Translations under genes and position numbers: made by a program
Source of the DNA: Aquincola tertiaricarbonis
Lineage (GTDB): Bacteria; Pseudomonadota; Gammaproteobacteria; Burkholderiales; Burkholderiaceae_C
Assembly: GCF_000969605.1 (NCBI RefSeq)
Contig: NZ_JZUE01000011.1
Coordinates: 62,001 to 126,000, forward strand
DNA: 64,000 nt
Reading direction: 5' to 3'
Shown: positions 1-8,596 of the stretch, one piece after another
How the letters are laid out: every line of letters begins with the position of its first letter
Position numbering within the stretch: position 1 is the stretch's first letter
Notes under the pieces: generated by a model
The model's database searches: none
Seen by the model: the letters and a program-made list of their open reading frames with translations, nothing else
Told to the model about the DNA's origin: nothing

Positions 1-285
1 GTGGCCGATGACGAGGTGGTAACTCTGGTCGGTGCTGCGTGCGATGTCACGCACGGTGCGGAAGGCGTCCTGGCTTGAGCCGCCCATGTAGGCGACGGAC
101 AGGGGCCCCAGCTGGCGCACCGCCAGCTCGGAGTGGAAGTCCACCACCTCCCGGGACGACGTGGTGACATGGATGAACCGCTCACAGATGTTGCCCACGT
201 AGGCGTCCAGCCGCTGGGATGGTGGCAGCTGGTCCGTCGACCACCTGAAGACCGGTTCGGTGCCTTGTTCCTTCTGCGCTTCCAT
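1..285 (-). CDS. AraC-type regulator, N-terminal part (truncated by window edge)
   Basis: The 95 visible codons begin at an ATG preceded by a G-rich stretch and run off the left edge. The segment FRWSTDQLPPSQRLDAY and the following mixed alpha/beta sequence resemble the cupin-like N-terminal domain of AraC regulators of the FeaR type (AraC_binding_2). The DNA-binding domain would lie outside the window. An in-frame ATG 18 bases upstream is an alternative start. It is divergent from the LuxR-type gene across about 200 bases. The family call is an inference from the N terminus alone. Confidence 0.6.
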   Translation of the reverse strand, partial: MEAQKEQGTEPVFRWSTDQLPPSQRLDAYVGNICERFIHVTTSSREVVDFHSELAVRQLGPLSVAYMGGSSQDAFRTVRDIARSTDQSYHLVIGH

Positions 286-491
286 CCCCGACCCCCTGCC
301 CATCGCATGCGGCTATCCGCGTTTTCCCTGACTTTACCCAGCGTGCGTCCCGGCCTGCACAGGTGGCGCGCAGCGGCCAGTCGCTGGCACGCAGAAGCAA
401 GGTTCTTGCGCGGTCGCCATCTAGCATTCCGATACACCCACTGCGCTGGTGCGAGGGCCGGCAGTTCAATGCGCATTCCCAGGAGTCGGAC

Positions 492-1226
492 ATGTCAACC
501 ACTGCAAGGCGACTCAGCGTAGGTGTGCTTCATGAGTCCGTCGTCATACAGCAAGGCCTGGCCGCCCTCGTCGGCCGCAGCGGCAACCTTCAGCTTGTCG
601 CCACGGCCGGCATCGGCAGCCCGACCGTGGCGGCGGACCTGCTGCCGGCGCATGTGCTGCTCGCAAGCCACGGCTTTGCGCTCGAGCTGCTCGACGGCCC
701 GGAAGGACCCCGGCATGCCGCCGTGATCGCGGTCGCGCCGCACTTCGGTGACGAAGCCGCGCGCGCCTTGATCCGCCGAGGCGCCCGCGGTCTGTTGCTT
801 CTGTCCATGACGGCGGACGAGCTCGAGCAGGCGGTCCTGCGCGTGGGCGCAGGGCTGCGGCACATCACGCCGTCGGTGGCCGCGGTGATGGCAGAGCATC
901 TTGGTGCTCCCGGGCTCACCTGCCGCGAGGTGGCCTTGCTCGAGCTGCTGTCATGCGGCATGACGAACAAGGCCATCGCCAGGACGCTGCAGATCTCGGA
1001 CGGGACCGTGAAGACCCACGCACGCTCCATCTTCTCCAAGCTCGGCGCCAACAACCGGACCCAGGCCGTGGCCGTGGCCAGGAGGCGTGGCATCCTGAGG
1101 CACGGCGCGGACCTTCCCGCCGGCTGCCTGGAAGAAGCCCCGGCCGGACGGGCTGCAGCCAGCCGATCCGCAGGCAGCACGACCTTGGGCTTGCAGCTCG
1201 CCCGCTCCATGTCCGTGCCCGCTTAG
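492..1226 (+). CDS. LuxR/NarL-family regulator with degenerate receiver domain
   Basis: The protein has 244 residues. AGGAG at 481-485 lies six bases before the ATG, which is why this start is preferred over one 43 codons upstream. Residues about 8-125 follow the receiver fold of NarL/FixJ regulators, but the acidic pair is replaced by His14-Glu15 and the phosphoacceptor position by Ala58 within VLLASH. No lysine is seen at the usual end of strand 5. Residues about 140-202 are a good LuxR helix-turn-helix ([20 protein letters not shown], then GTVKTH). The C-terminal 40 residues are low complexity. It probably binds DNA without phosphorylation. WrbA follows 65 bases downstream on the same strand and may be a target or co-transcribed. 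Confidence 0.8.
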   Translation: MSTTARRLSVGVLHESVVIQQGLAALVGRSGNLQLVATAGIGSPTVAADLLPAHVLLASHGFALELLDGPEGPRHAAVIAVAPHFGDEAARALIRRGARGLLLLSMTADELEQAVLRVGAGLRHITPSVAAVMAEHLGAPGLTCREVALLELLSCGMTNKAIARTLQISDGTVKTHARSIFSKLGANNRTQAVAVARRRGILRHGADLPAGCLEEAPAGRAAASRSAGSTTLGLQLARSMSVPA

Positions 1227-1291
1227 TCGGGCGCGCGATCCCATCCGTCTTTTTCAACGTGGCTGACCAGCCACCATCCAAGGAGTGCCGC

Positions 1292-1894
1292 ATGGCCAAG
1301 GTTCTAGTTCTCTACTATTCGTCTTACGGTCACGTCGAACAGCTGGCCCAGGCGGTCGCCGAAGGTGCGCTGGCTGGCGGTGCTTCCGTCGTGGACGTCA
1401 AGCGTGTCCCGGAGACCGTGCCGGAGCAGGTGGCCAAGGGTGCACATTTCAAGCTGGACCAGGCCGCCCCGGTGGCCACGGTGGCCGAGCTGGAGCAGTA
1501 CGACGCCATCATCGTGGGCACGCCGACACGCTATGGCCGCATGGCGTCGCAGATGGCGGCATTCCTCGATCAGACGGGCGGCCTGTGGGCGCGCGGGGCG
1601 CTGAACGGCAAGGTCGGCGCTGCCTTCACGTCCACCGCCACCCAGCATGGCGGCCAGGAGCAGACGCTGTTCTCCGTCATCACCAACCTGCTGCACTTCG
1701 GCATGGTCATCGTGGGTCTGCCCTACAGCCACGCAGGCCAGATGAGCGTCACCGAGATCGTGGGCGGCTCTCCTTATGGGGCTTCGACGGTGGCGGCGGG
1801 CGACGGTTCGCGGCAGCCGACGCAGATCGACCTGGCCGGCGCCCGCCACCAGGGTGAGCTGGTCGGCAAGACCGCGGTCAAGCTGTTCGGCTGA
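1292..1894 (+). CDS. wrbA: NAD(P)H:quinone oxidoreductase, WrbA type
   Basis: The 200-residue flavodoxin-like protein matches WrbA in length and motifs. It opens with [14 protein letters not shown], the FMN phosphate loop, and contains [24 protein letters not shown] and [12 protein letters not shown], both typical of WrbA. WrbA binds FMN and reduces quinones by two electrons in the cytoplasm, avoiding semiquinone radicals. AAGGAG is six bases before the ATG. It converges with a flavin reductase gene, separated by a 25-base gap that holds a small hairpin. The context of SDRs, another quinone oxidoreductase and an ABM monooxygenase supports a role in quinone or electrophile handling. Confidence 0.9.
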   Translation: MAKVLVLYYSSYGHVEQLAQAVAEGALAGGASVVDVKRVPETVPEQVAKGAHFKLDQAAPVATVAELEQYDAIIVGTPTRYGRMASQMAAFLDQTGGLWARGALNGKVGAAFTSTATQHGGQEQTLFSVITNLLHFGMVIVGLPYSHAGQMSVTEIVGGSPYGASTVAAGDGSRQPTQIDLAGARHQGELVGKTAVKLFG

Positions 1895-1904
1895 TCGTCC
1901 CGGC

Positions 1905-1920
1905 AGGCCGGCTTCGGCCT
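1905..1920. terminator. Hairpin between convergent wrbA and flavin reductase genes
   Basis: AGGCCG, a four-base loop and CGGCCT form a perfect six-pair stem in the 25-base gap between two convergent stops. There is no T run, so it is at most a weak bidirectional terminator. Confidence 0.35.
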
Positions 1921-2477
1921 CACAGGTTCTGTGGCTTGAAGCGATGCCGGCAGTTGACGATCTTGCCGGCCACCATGAACTCGCCGCGGCCGAGGTAGTG
2001 CAGCGTTTCCGGATGCGCCGGCTCGGCCGCAACGCGCGCCCTCACGATTTCCCAGATGAAGAGGTTGTAGCTTCCCACCTTGCTGCCGTCATGCAACCTG
2101 CACTCGAAGTTGGCGTAGGCCTCGCCGATGAGCGGCACATCGACGTGTTCGGCATCCTCTGCCGTGAGGCCAAAGTGCTCGAACTTGTCGAAGTCCTTGC
2201 CGGTGGTGTTGCCGATGCCCACCACCTGGTCCAGCAAGGCACGGGTCGGCACGTTGATGACGCATTGCTTGCTCTTGCGGATCAGCTCGTGGCTGTGGTT
2301 GCCTGGCCAGATGTAGCACCCGAAGAGCGCCGGCGTGAAGCCCAGCATCATGTGCCAGCCCATCGTCATGATGTTGCGCTCACCCTTGTGCTGCGAGGTG
2401 ACGAGGACGACCGGCCCCGGTTCGAGAATGCGCCGCACCTCACCGAGGTCGAAGTCGGTCTTTGTCGTGGGTTTCAT
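1920..2477 (-). CDS. Flavin reductase family (FMN-binding) protein
   Basis: The 185-residue protein has the split-barrel FMN-binding fold of the DIM6/NtaB flavin reductase family. The pattern PGPVVLVTSQHKGERNIMTMGWHMMLGF followed by KQCVINVP and the late HYLGRGEF segment is seen in flavoredoxin-like members. Such proteins bind FMN tightly and either supply reduced flavin to an oxygenase or reduce small molecules. It starts 19 bases after the stop of the upstream SDR gene, so the two are probably one transcript. The ATG giving MKPTTKTDFDL is chosen over an in-frame start 14 codons upstream that would overlap the SDR. The substrate is unknown. Confidence 0.8.
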   Translation of the reverse strand: MKPTTKTDFDLGEVRRILEPGPVVLVTSQHKGERNIMTMGWHMMLGFTPALFGCYIWPGNHSHELIRKSKQCVINVPTRALLDQVVGIGNTTGKDFDKFEHFGLTAEDAEHVDVPLIGEAYANFECRLHDGSKVGSYNLFIWEIVRARVAAEPAHPETLHYLGRGEFMVAGKIVNCRHRFKPQNL

Positions 2478-2496
2478 GATGGCGTCTTGGCGAGGG

Positions 2497-3264
2497 TCAC
2501 TTGCCCCACTCGGGCCCACCGTCGGTGCACGTCTGGCCGCCGTCGACGGCCAGGGTGATGCCGGTGATGAAGGCGGCCTCGTCGCTGGCCAGGTAGGCCA
2601 CGGCAGAGGCGATCTCCTCGGGCTGGCCTGCGCGTCGCAGCGGAATGCGCTCCCAGGCCTTCTCCAGGAGGGCCTGGTCGTCCATGATCCCGTCCACCAT
2701 CCCCGTGATGGTCAAGCCAGGGCAGACGGTGTTGGCGCGAACGCCGAAACGACCGTTGTCGCAGGCGATGGAGCGGGTCAGGTTGGCGACGCCCGCCTTG
2801 GCGGCGCAGTACGCGGCATGGCTCCAGCCTCCGCCGAGCGAGGACACCGAACCCACGTTCACGATGGAGCCCCGCGTCTTGCGCAGGTGCACCAGCGCCG
2901 CTCGGGCGATGTAGAAGATGCTGTCCAGGTCCGAGCCCATGCATTGACGCCAGCTCTCGTCGCTCGTGTCACTGACGGAGCCGACCAGGTTCATCCCGGC
3001 TGCATTCACCACCGTGTCCAGGCGGCCGAAGCGGGCAACGGCCTCTGCAACCAGTCGGTCGCATTGCTCCCGCGACGAGACGTCGGTGGCCACCGCCAGG
3101 ACCTTGTCCTCGGGCATGCCCGCCACGGCGTCCTTGAGCCGCTTTTCGCTGCGGCCGGCCACCACGACGCTGGCGCCTTCGCTCAGGAATCTCTTGACGG
3201 TCGCCAGCCCGATGCCGGAGCCGCCGCCGGTGACGAGCACCACCTTGCCTTCGAATCGATTCAT
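2497..3264 (-). CDS. Short-chain dehydrogenase/reductase (SDR)
   Basis: The 255-residue classical SDR has the cofactor loop TGGGSGIG at 12-19, NAAG at 87-90 and the catalytic set Ser139, Tyr152 and Lys156. The C-terminal GITLAVDGGQT is typical of classical NAD(P)-dependent enzymes. It acts in the cytoplasm on an unknown alcohol or carbonyl substrate. It is the second SDR in a leftward run of five genes (SDR, ABM protein, SDR, this SDR, flavin reductase) with short gaps, which suggests a single operon starting near 5233. Confidence 0.88.
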   Translation of the reverse strand: MNRFEGKVVLVTGGGSGIGLATVKRFLSEGASVVVAGRSEKRLKDAVAGMPEDKVLAVATDVSSREQCDRLVAEAVARFGRLDTVVNAAGMNLVGSVSDTSDESWRQCMGSDLDSIFYIARAALVHLRKTRGSIVNVGSVSSLGGGWSHAAYCAAKAGVANLTRSIACDNGRFGVRANTVCPGLTITGMVDGIMDDQALLEKAWERIPLRRAGQPEEIASAVAYLASDEAAFITGITLAVDGGQTCTDGGPEWGK

Positions 3265-3298
3265 CTTGAAGCTCCCTTGTGCCTTTGTGTGCGCATGT

Positions 3299-4132
3299 TC
3301 ATGCGGGGAAATCGGCGTCGATCGCGGACTGTTTCCACCGGAGGAATTCAGACCGCATGTCCTCCACCTTCTTCATGGCGGCGTCGTGCGCGTCCTTGCC
3401 CAACAGGAGGAACCGGGGCGGCGAGGCCGACTCCACCGCGTCGGCGATCACCTTCGCCGCGCGTGCAGGGTCGCCGGCCTGCTTGCCCACGGACTCGTGG
3501 TATGCACGCCTGGCGGCGCCGGCCGTCGGGTCGTAGTCCGCGATCGGCGACGGGGTCTCGTTCGAGGCGCCCGCCCACTCGGTGCGGAATGCGCTGGGCT
3601 CGATGGTCATCACATGGATGCCCAGCGGCGACAGTTCCGCACGCAGCGTGTCCGAGAGACCTTCGACCGCGAACTTCGAGGCGCAGTAGTGCCCCACCGC
3701 TGGAAAGCCGCAGAGGCCGCCGATGGAGGTGAGGTTCGCGATGACGCCGGAGCGCTGCTCGCGCATCAGGGGCAAGGTCGCACGGATCATGTTCGACGTG
3801 CCGAAGTAGTTCACGTCGAACAGGCGGTGCGCCTGTTCGGCAGGCGTTTCCTCCACGGCGGCGAAGTAGCCGATGCCGGCGTTGTTCACCAGCACGTCGA
3901 GTCGACCGAACCGCTCCTTCACCTGCCTGATGGCAGCGTCGCACTGCCCGGCCGAAGTGACGTCCAGCTGGACCAGCAGGGCTCCAGGATGTTCACCCAG
4001 GTCGGCGACTGCCTTGAGGTTCCTGGCCGTGACCACGACCTGACGACCTCGCTCGAGCAGGTGCTCGGCGATGTGACGGCCGAAGCCACTCGAGCAGCCT
4101 GTGATCAACCAGACCTTCTTGTCGTCATTCAT
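3299..4132 (-). CDS. SDR family oxidoreductase
   Basis: The 277-residue protein has TGCSSGFG at 11-18, NNAG at 83-86 and catalytic Ser136, Tyr149 and Lys153. The TGCSSGFGRHIAEHLLERG start and the long C-terminal part without a VDGG ending match the SDR subgroup annotated as oxidoreductase or short-chain dehydrogenase of about 275-285 residues. Its ATG overlaps the stop of the upstream ABM gene in an ATGA arrangement (4129-4132), pointing to translational coupling. The substrate is unknown. Confidence 0.88.
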   Translation of the reverse strand: MNDDKKVWLITGCSSGFGRHIAEHLLERGRQVVVTARNLKAVADLGEHPGALLVQLDVTSAGQCDAAIRQVKERFGRLDVLVNNAGIGYFAAVEETPAEQAHRLFDVNYFGTSNMIRATLPLMREQRSGVIANLTSIGGLCGFPAVGHYCASKFAVEGLSDTLRAELSPLGIHVMTIEPSAFRTEWAGASNETPSPIADYDPTAGAARRAYHESVGKQAGDPARAAKVIADAVESASPPRFLLLGKDAHDAAMKKVEDMRSEFLRWKQSAIDADFPA

Positions 4133-4452
4133 GCATGCTCCTTTCCACGCACGTCAGTGCTCGATCGCTTGATGAAGGTGCGGATCTCGGGTGTCCCGCC
4201 GCAAAGCAGGGGCACCCGGTCCATGAAGGCCCTGACGTAGGGCGTGTCCATGTGGAAGTCGAAGGCGTCCGAAGAGGCCCAGTCCTCGACCACCACCCAC
4301 TGCCTCGGGTCGTCTGCGTTCTGGAGAATCTCGTAGCGACGGCTGCCGGATTCCCTGCGACTCGGCTCGACGAGGGCCAGCAGGCAGTCGCCCAGCTCAC
4401 CCTCCTTGCCTGCAACGGACTCGAAGAACGCAATCTTGGATACGGGATTCAT
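4129..4452 (-). CDS. Antibiotic biosynthesis monooxygenase (ABM) domain protein, quinol monooxygenase-like
   Basis: The 107-residue protein has the single-domain ABM dimeric alpha/beta barrel pattern. KIAFFESVAGKEGELGDCLLALVEPSRRESG is followed by WVVVEDWASSDAFDFHMDTPYV, where the FHMDTPYVRAF helix is the family hallmark. Relatives such as YgiN oxidise quinols without a cofactor. The stop overlaps the following SDR start by four bases, and the preceding SDR lies 34 bases upstream. Pairing of an ABM protein with SDRs and a flavin reductase fits aromatic or quinone chemistry, which is inference. Confidence 0.8.
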   Translation of the reverse strand: MNPVSKIAFFESVAGKEGELGDCLLALVEPSRRESGSRRYEILQNADDPRQWVVVEDWASSDAFDFHMDTPYVRAFMDRVPLLCGGTPEIRTFIKRSSTDVRGKEHA

Positions 4453-4486
4453 ACGGACGGTCCTTTCGATTGCAGACGGTGACCGA

Positions 4487-5233
4487 TCACCAGGGTTGGT
4501 CGGTCGGCAGCACGAACAGCTCGGCCACGTCGACGTGGGCCGGCGCCTGCAGCGCGAACAGCACCGTGTCGGCGATGTTGTCGCTGCTGAGGAAGGACAT
4601 CTGCTCGCGCAGGCCTTCCATCTGGTCACGGTAGCCCTGGTCGGTGATGTGGGTGAACAGCTCGGTGTCCACGGCGCCCGGCTGGATGCTGGTGACGCGG
4701 ATGTGGTGCTTCTTGCCCACTTCCAGCCGCAGCGCTTCGGTGAAGGCGGAGACGGCGTGCTTGGTCGCGCAGTACACGGCCAGTCCCGGGAACACCTTGC
4801 GGCCGGCGATGGACGAGGTGTTGACGAAGTGGCCCGAGCCGCGCTTGATGAGATGCGGCAGCGTCGCGGCCGTGCTGTTCATCAGGCCCTTGACGTTGAC
4901 GTCGACCATGCGATGCCATTCGTCGACCTTCAGCGAGGCCACGTCGGAGATGGGCATCAGGCCGGCGTTGTTGAAGACGATGTCCAGGCCGCCGTAGGCC
5001 TGCACCAGCTTCTCGACGCCTGCTTCCACGGACGCGCGGTCCACCACGTCCATCGGGATGGCGATGGCTTCGCCACCAGCGGTCTTGATCTGGTCGACCA
5101 GCTTGTTCAGCCGGTCGATGCGGCGGGCGGCCAGGCCGACCTTGGCGCCGGCAGCTGCCAGCTTCAGGGCGGTGGCGGCGCCGATGCCACTCGAAGCACC
5201 AGTGACCAGGGCAATCTTTCCATTGAGCGACAT
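4487..5233 (-). CDS. SDR family NAD(P)-dependent oxidoreductase
   Basis: The 248-residue protein has TGASSGIG at 11-18, NNAG at 88-91 and catalytic Ser141, Tyr154 and Lys158. The C-terminal region TDNIADTV-like segment and ending VAELFVLPTDQPW match the YdfG/serine-3-dehydrogenase-like SDR subgroup. AAAGGA sits eight bases before the chosen ATG; an in-frame upstream start would add 13 unlikely residues. It is the first gene of the leftward five-gene run and lies behind a 157-base gap containing a 14-bp inverted repeat and a 12-bp palindrome. Confidence 0.88.
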   Translation of the reverse strand: MSLNGKIALVTGASSGIGAATALKLAAAGAKVGLAARRIDRLNKLVDQIKTAGGEAIAIPMDVVDRASVEAGVEKLVQAYGGLDIVFNNAGLMPISDVASLKVDEWHRMVDVNVKGLMNSTAATLPHLIKRGSGHFVNTSSIAGRKVFPGLAVYCATKHAVSAFTEALRLEVGKKHHIRVTSIQPGAVDTELFTHITDQGYRDQMEGLREQMSFLSSDNIADTVLFALQAPAHVDVAELFVLPTDQPW

Positions 5234-5264
5234 GACAGTTCCTTTCGGCAATTGGGTTGGAGGT

Positions 5265-5305
5265 CGTGCCAACTGCGAACGGGTTGCTGTATCGCAGCTG
5301 GCACG
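5265..5305. promoter_or_regulatory. Long inverted repeat upstream of the SDR/ABM operon (operator candidate)
   Basis: CGTGCCAACTGCGA at 5265-5278 and TCGCAGCTGGCACG at 5292-5305 are complementary at 13 of 14 positions, separated by 13 bases. The repeat lies 32 bases before the SDR start codon, where a regulator could control the operon. The neighbouring AraC gene is an obvious candidate binder. A stem-loop in the 5' leader is the alternative. Confidence 0.55.
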
Positions 5306-5353
5306 GTTCCCATGGTGCCGACGGACGTCTGCTCGGTCGCTCGTGGATTTGCT

Positions 5354-5365
5354 CTCGATATCGAG
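5354..5365. promoter_or_regulatory. Perfect 12-bp palindrome CTCGATATCGAG
   Basis: The palindrome lies in the gap between the AraC gene stop and the SDR operon start, about 50 bases upstream of the longer inverted repeat. It may be a second protein-binding site. Function is not established. Confidence 0.35.
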
Positions 5366-5390
5366 GTTTTGCTGCCGCTGTCCAGCTGGC

Positions 5391-6380
5391 TCAGCGCACG
5401 CTTCGATAGTCGCTCGGAAGTACGCCTACCTCCTTGCGGAACACCTGTGCGAAGTGGCTCGGGCTGGCGTATCCCACCTCCAGGCCCACTTCGACGATCG
5501 GCATCTCCGTCTCCCGCAACAGGCGGCGTGCCCGTTCCATGCGCAGCCTGGTGAGGTACTGCGACGGTGAGAAGCCCGTGCTCTTCTTGAAGCAGCGGGA
5601 GAAGTGCGAATCACTGAGCTGGACCTCACGCGCAAGCCGGCTGAGGTCGAGCTCCTGGTCCAGGCGCTCCTGCATCGCCTGCAGGACCCGGTGCATCTTG
5701 AATGCAGGCAGCCCGCCGTGGGGTGCGGCCGATGCCGGCGCTTCGCTCGCATAGGAGCGGACCAGGTGAACCGCCAGGCTGCTCGCCAGGCCCTGGACCA
5801 GCATGGAGCTCGGGGTCCTCCGGTCCACCAGCTCGTCGCGAAGAATGCCCAGCTGGTGGGTGATGACGGTGTCCGTGCCCCCGGAAATCTCTCGCAGCTG
5901 GACGTTCGCGGCTTCCGGTCCGTAGACGTCGATGACGGCCCGACGGATCAGCGGCAGGCCCAGGTAGACATGCATCACCCGAAACGGCTCATGCGTCAGC
6001 GTGCGCCAGCGGAGCTCACACGGCAGGGGCGATGTCTGGAGGAAGAAGTCGCCCTCCCTGACCTCATTGCCCATCCATTCGCCTTCCAGCGGTCGTTCCT
6101 CCACCAGGGCCGCCCCTGACACCACCCACACGATGAGTGGTTCCGGCACTGCGGGAATGAGCAGGCTGTCCTGCACGGGCCGGCGGGTGAACATCTGCAC
6201 GAACAGGTCGCGCCATGGCGTGCCCTTGCTGGTGGCTATCAGTTCGCCCGGTACACGCTCATCGAGCGCCTCGGCGGTGCTGGTTGCGAAGTCCATGGCT
6301 TCTTGTACCCAAGTTTGCATCCATGGTGCACGCGGCGCGCCCGGCGCGGCGTCAGCGGGGACCTCGGCTTGGCCACCCAT
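5391..6380 (-). CDS. AraC-family transcriptional regulator
   Basis: The protein has about 329 residues. The C-terminal hundred residues carry two helix-turn-helix motifs (LSRLAREVQLSDSHFSRCFK, then PIVEVGLEVGYASPSHFAQV followed by FRKEVGVLPSDYR), the AraC signature. The N-terminal half (PEPLIVWVVSGAALVEER, then GDFFLQTSPLPCELRW) is a sensing domain found in many proteobacterial AraC proteins. The start is uncertain: a GTG at 6413 gives 340 residues, ATG at 6380 is used here, and ATG at 6320 is also possible; none has a strong ribosome binding site. It lies directly upstream of, and on the same strand as, the five-gene SDR run it may regulate. Confidence 0.85.
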   Translation of the reverse strand: MGGQAEVPADAAPGAPRAPWMQTWVQEAMDFATSTAEALDERVPGELIATSKGTPWRDLFVQMFTRRPVQDSLLIPAVPEPLIVWVVSGAALVEERPLEGEWMGNEVREGDFFLQTSPLPCELRWRTLTHEPFRVMHVYLGLPLIRRAVIDVYGPEAANVQLREISGGTDTVITHQLGILRDELVDRRTPSSMLVQGLASSLAVHLVRSYASEAPASAAPHGGLPAFKMHRVLQAMQERLDQELDLSRLAREVQLSDSHFSRCFKKSTGFSPSQYLTRLRMERARRLLRETEMPIVEVGLEVGYASPSHFAQVFRKEVGVLPSDYRSVR

Positions 6381-6437
6381 CCGGACTACGGCAAAGGTGG
6401 TAGCCACCGACACCCACGGGGTGCCGGCCGGACATGC

Positions 6438-7394
6438 TCATGGCCGCCGCAGCGCCACGTCCTTCGACGGAGGAAGGCCGAACAGCCGGCTGTACTCGCG
6501 GCTGAACTGCGATGCGCTCTCGTAGCCGACCGTGTAGCCAGCGCGCGAGACCTCGATGCCATCGCTCAGCAGCAGGCGCCGTGCTTCCTGCAGGCGCAGC
6601 TGCTTCTGGTACTGCAGCGGACTCATCGATGTCACCGCGCGGAAGTGGTGGTGCAGCGACGACGTGCTCATGCAGCACTCGCGCGCCAGGTCATCCACCT
6701 TCAGCGGCTCTGCAAAGTGGGTCTTCAGCCAGGTCACCGCACGCATCACGCGGCTGGCGTGACTGTCGGCCCTCGCGATCTGGGCCAGTCGCTCGCCCTG
6801 CTCGCTGCGCAGCAGCCGGTACACCAGCTCGCGGGCCGCCAGTGGCGCCAGCATGGCGGCGTCCTCCGGCGAATCGAGCAGCCGCATGATGCGGATGGCC
6901 GCGTCCAGCATCCCGTCGGTGACGTTGCTGAGGAACAGGCCGCGCGATGTCCGCGCCCTGGGCGCTGCCGGCGGGCCCAGCTGCAGCACGAGTTCCGACA
7001 CCTCCGCGGGATCCAGGTCCAGCCGGAAGCACAGATACGGCTCATGGAAGCTGGCGTGCGTGACCTGCGCGCTGACTGGCAGATCGGTGGAGAAGACGAG
7101 GAACCTCGACGCGTCGTAGCTGTAGATCTCATCGCGCAGCATCACGCGCTTGGCACCCTGCGCGATGATGCAGACGGCGGGCTGGTGCAGCGCGTGCACA
7201 AGCTCTTCGCCGGGTGCGGACAGCTTGATGGCGGACAGCCGTGGAATGGACGTCGGGCAGATGCCATCCCGTGGCGCATGCCGCGCCACCAACCCGGCCA
7301 GCTCGTGGATGCGGCCGCCGTCGGGCGGAGCAGGGTGGGGTACTGCGGAAAGGCGAGGCGCCGCAACAGGTAAAGCAATGTCTTGGGTGGCCAT
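6438..7394 (-). CDS. AraC-family transcriptional regulator (cupin AraC_N type)
   Basis: The 318-residue protein has the AraC_N sensing domain in about residues 25-190, with the typical PRLSAIKLSAPGEE, HQPAVCIIAQGAKRVML and LPVSAQVTHAS segments. The C-terminal AraC DNA-binding domain contains VDDLARECCMSTSSLHHHFR and AGYTVGYESASQFSREYSR. Members of this group commonly sit beside SDR or alcohol/aldehyde reductase genes and regulate them. It is a paralogue of the next gene upstream, 105 bases away on the same strand. Ligand unknown. Confidence 0.88.
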   Translation of the reverse strand: MATQDIALPVAAPRLSAVPHPAPPDGGRIHELAGLVARHAPRDGICPTSIPRLSAIKLSAPGEELVHALHQPAVCIIAQGAKRVMLRDEIYSYDASRFLVFSTDLPVSAQVTHASFHEPYLCFRLDLDPAEVSELVLQLGPPAAPRARTSRGLFLSNVTDGMLDAAIRIMRLLDSPEDAAMLAPLAARELVYRLLRSEQGERLAQIARADSHASRVMRAVTWLKTHFAEPLKVDDLARECCMSTSSLHHHFRAVTSMSPLQYQKQLRLQEARRLLLSDGIEVSRAGYTVGYESASQFSREYSRLFGLPPSKDVALRRP

Positions 7395-7451
7395 GGCTTG
7401 AACGTTACCTCAGGGAAAGGCCTTCAGCGGCAATGACAGGGTGAGCCAGAA

Positions 7452-7473
7452 GGCTTGCCCGGCTCGGCAAGCC
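7452..7473. terminator. Hairpin between two AraC genes
   Basis: GGCTTGCC and GGCAAGCC form a perfect eight-pair stem with a six-base loop in the 105-base gap between the two AraC paralogues. There is no T run. It contains the same GGCAAG core seen in the upstream operator-like repeats, so it could be a binding site instead of a terminator. Confidence 0.35.
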
Positions 7474-7499
7474 CCACGTTGACATGACGGCCAGCGATC

Positions 7500-8474
7500 T
7501 CACTCTCCCAAATGGGGTAGGGCCCCGTGCAAGCCCTGGCGACAGCGCGCTGCGTCCTTCGCCGGCGCGGCACCGAACATCCGGGCGTAGTCGCGGCTGA
7601 ACCGGGACGCGCTGGCATAGCCAACCTGGCGGCCGGCGCTGGCCGGGTCGAGTCGCCCGGTGACCAGGAGGCGGCGCGCTGCCTGCAGTCGCAGGTGCTG
7701 CTGGTACTGGAGCGGGCTCATCGCCGTGGTGGACTTGAAGTGGGTGCGAAGCGCGGACAGGCCCAGGTGGGCCGCCTCCGCCATCCGGTCCAGTGCCAGC
7801 GGCTCCCTGTAGTGGTCGCGAAGCCAGTCGATGGCTCTGGAGACGCGATGGCTCGCGCTGTCCGCCAGCGCTCCTTGCGCGAGTCGGTGCCCACAGGGGC
7901 CGGTGAGCAGCCGGTAGAGGATCTCGCGGATGGTCGGCGGTGCCAACGGCTCGATGTCCTGCGGCGAATCCAGCAGCCTGACCAGGCGCAGCACCGCATC
8001 GAGCAGCGGCGCAGTGACGTCGGCGGTCATCACCCCACGGTAGGCGCCTTGCACGATGGACGGTCCCTGCCTTCCCATGCCGGACAGCAGCGAAGCCAGT
8101 TCCTGGGTGTCGTATTGCAGCCGGATGGCGAGATACGGCAGCTCGGGCGTCGCGTTCATCACCTGACCGGAGACCGGCAGGGGCTGCGAGACGACGAGGT
8201 AGGTGGCCGGGTCGTAGACGTAGGCCTCCCCGCCCAGCAGCACCCGCTTGCTGCCCTGGGCCAGCAGGCACAGGGCGGGTTCATGGACGGCGTGAACCGG
8301 ATGATCCATCCGGTGGACCCGTATCAGCGAGAGACGCGGAATGGGCGTGGAGAACACGCCCTCGCGAGGCGCATGGCGTTCGATGCAGGCGGCAAGTTCG
8401 GCACGCCGCAGCACGGCTTCCACGGCCGTGTCCCGGCGCTGCAGGCAAGGCCGCGTGACGTTGTTGCTGGACAT
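7500..8474 (-). CDS. AraC-family transcriptional regulator (cupin AraC_N type)
   Basis: The 324-residue protein is a paralogue of the 6438-7394 regulator. The N-terminal sensing domain keeps PRLSLIRVHRMDHP, HEPALCLLAQGSKRVLL and LPVSGQVMNAT. The C-terminal domain has the two HTH units LDRMAEAAHLGLSALRTHFK and AGRQVGYASASRFSRDYAR. It is divergent from the Atu4866-family gene across 224 bases that carry three GGCAAG motifs, so it is the natural candidate to control that gene and itself. Confidence 0.88.
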   Translation of the reverse strand: MSSNNVTRPCLQRRDTAVEAVLRRAELAACIERHAPREGVFSTPIPRLSLIRVHRMDHPVHAVHEPALCLLAQGSKRVLLGGEAYVYDPATYLVVSQPLPVSGQVMNATPELPYLAIRLQYDTQELASLLSGMGRQGPSIVQGAYRGVMTADVTAPLLDAVLRLVRLLDSPQDIEPLAPPTIREILYRLLTGPCGHRLAQGALADSASHRVSRAIDWLRDHYREPLALDRMAEAAHLGLSALRTHFKSTTAMSPLQYQQHLRLQAARRLLVTGRLDPASAGRQVGYASASRFSRDYARMFGAAPAKDAARCRQGLHGALPHLGE

Positions 8475-8533
8475 GCGCCGAGCTTAGGCCGCGGTCGGCC
8501 GCCTGGCGAGCGTGCGGAGCGATCGAGGCCGGT

Positions 8534-8563
8534 ATGGGCAAGCATCCGCGACGAATGGGCAAG
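8534..8563. promoter_or_regulatory. ATGGGCAAG direct repeats spaced 21 bp
   Basis: ATGGGCAAG occurs at 8534-8542 and 8555-8563, two helical turns apart, in the divergent region between an AraC gene and the Atu4866-family gene. Same-face direct repeats at this spacing are typical of AraC-family sites. Confidence 0.5.
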
Positions 8564-8596
8564 TGAGCGTCGGGTGGGTGACCCCGGGTGGCAGGC

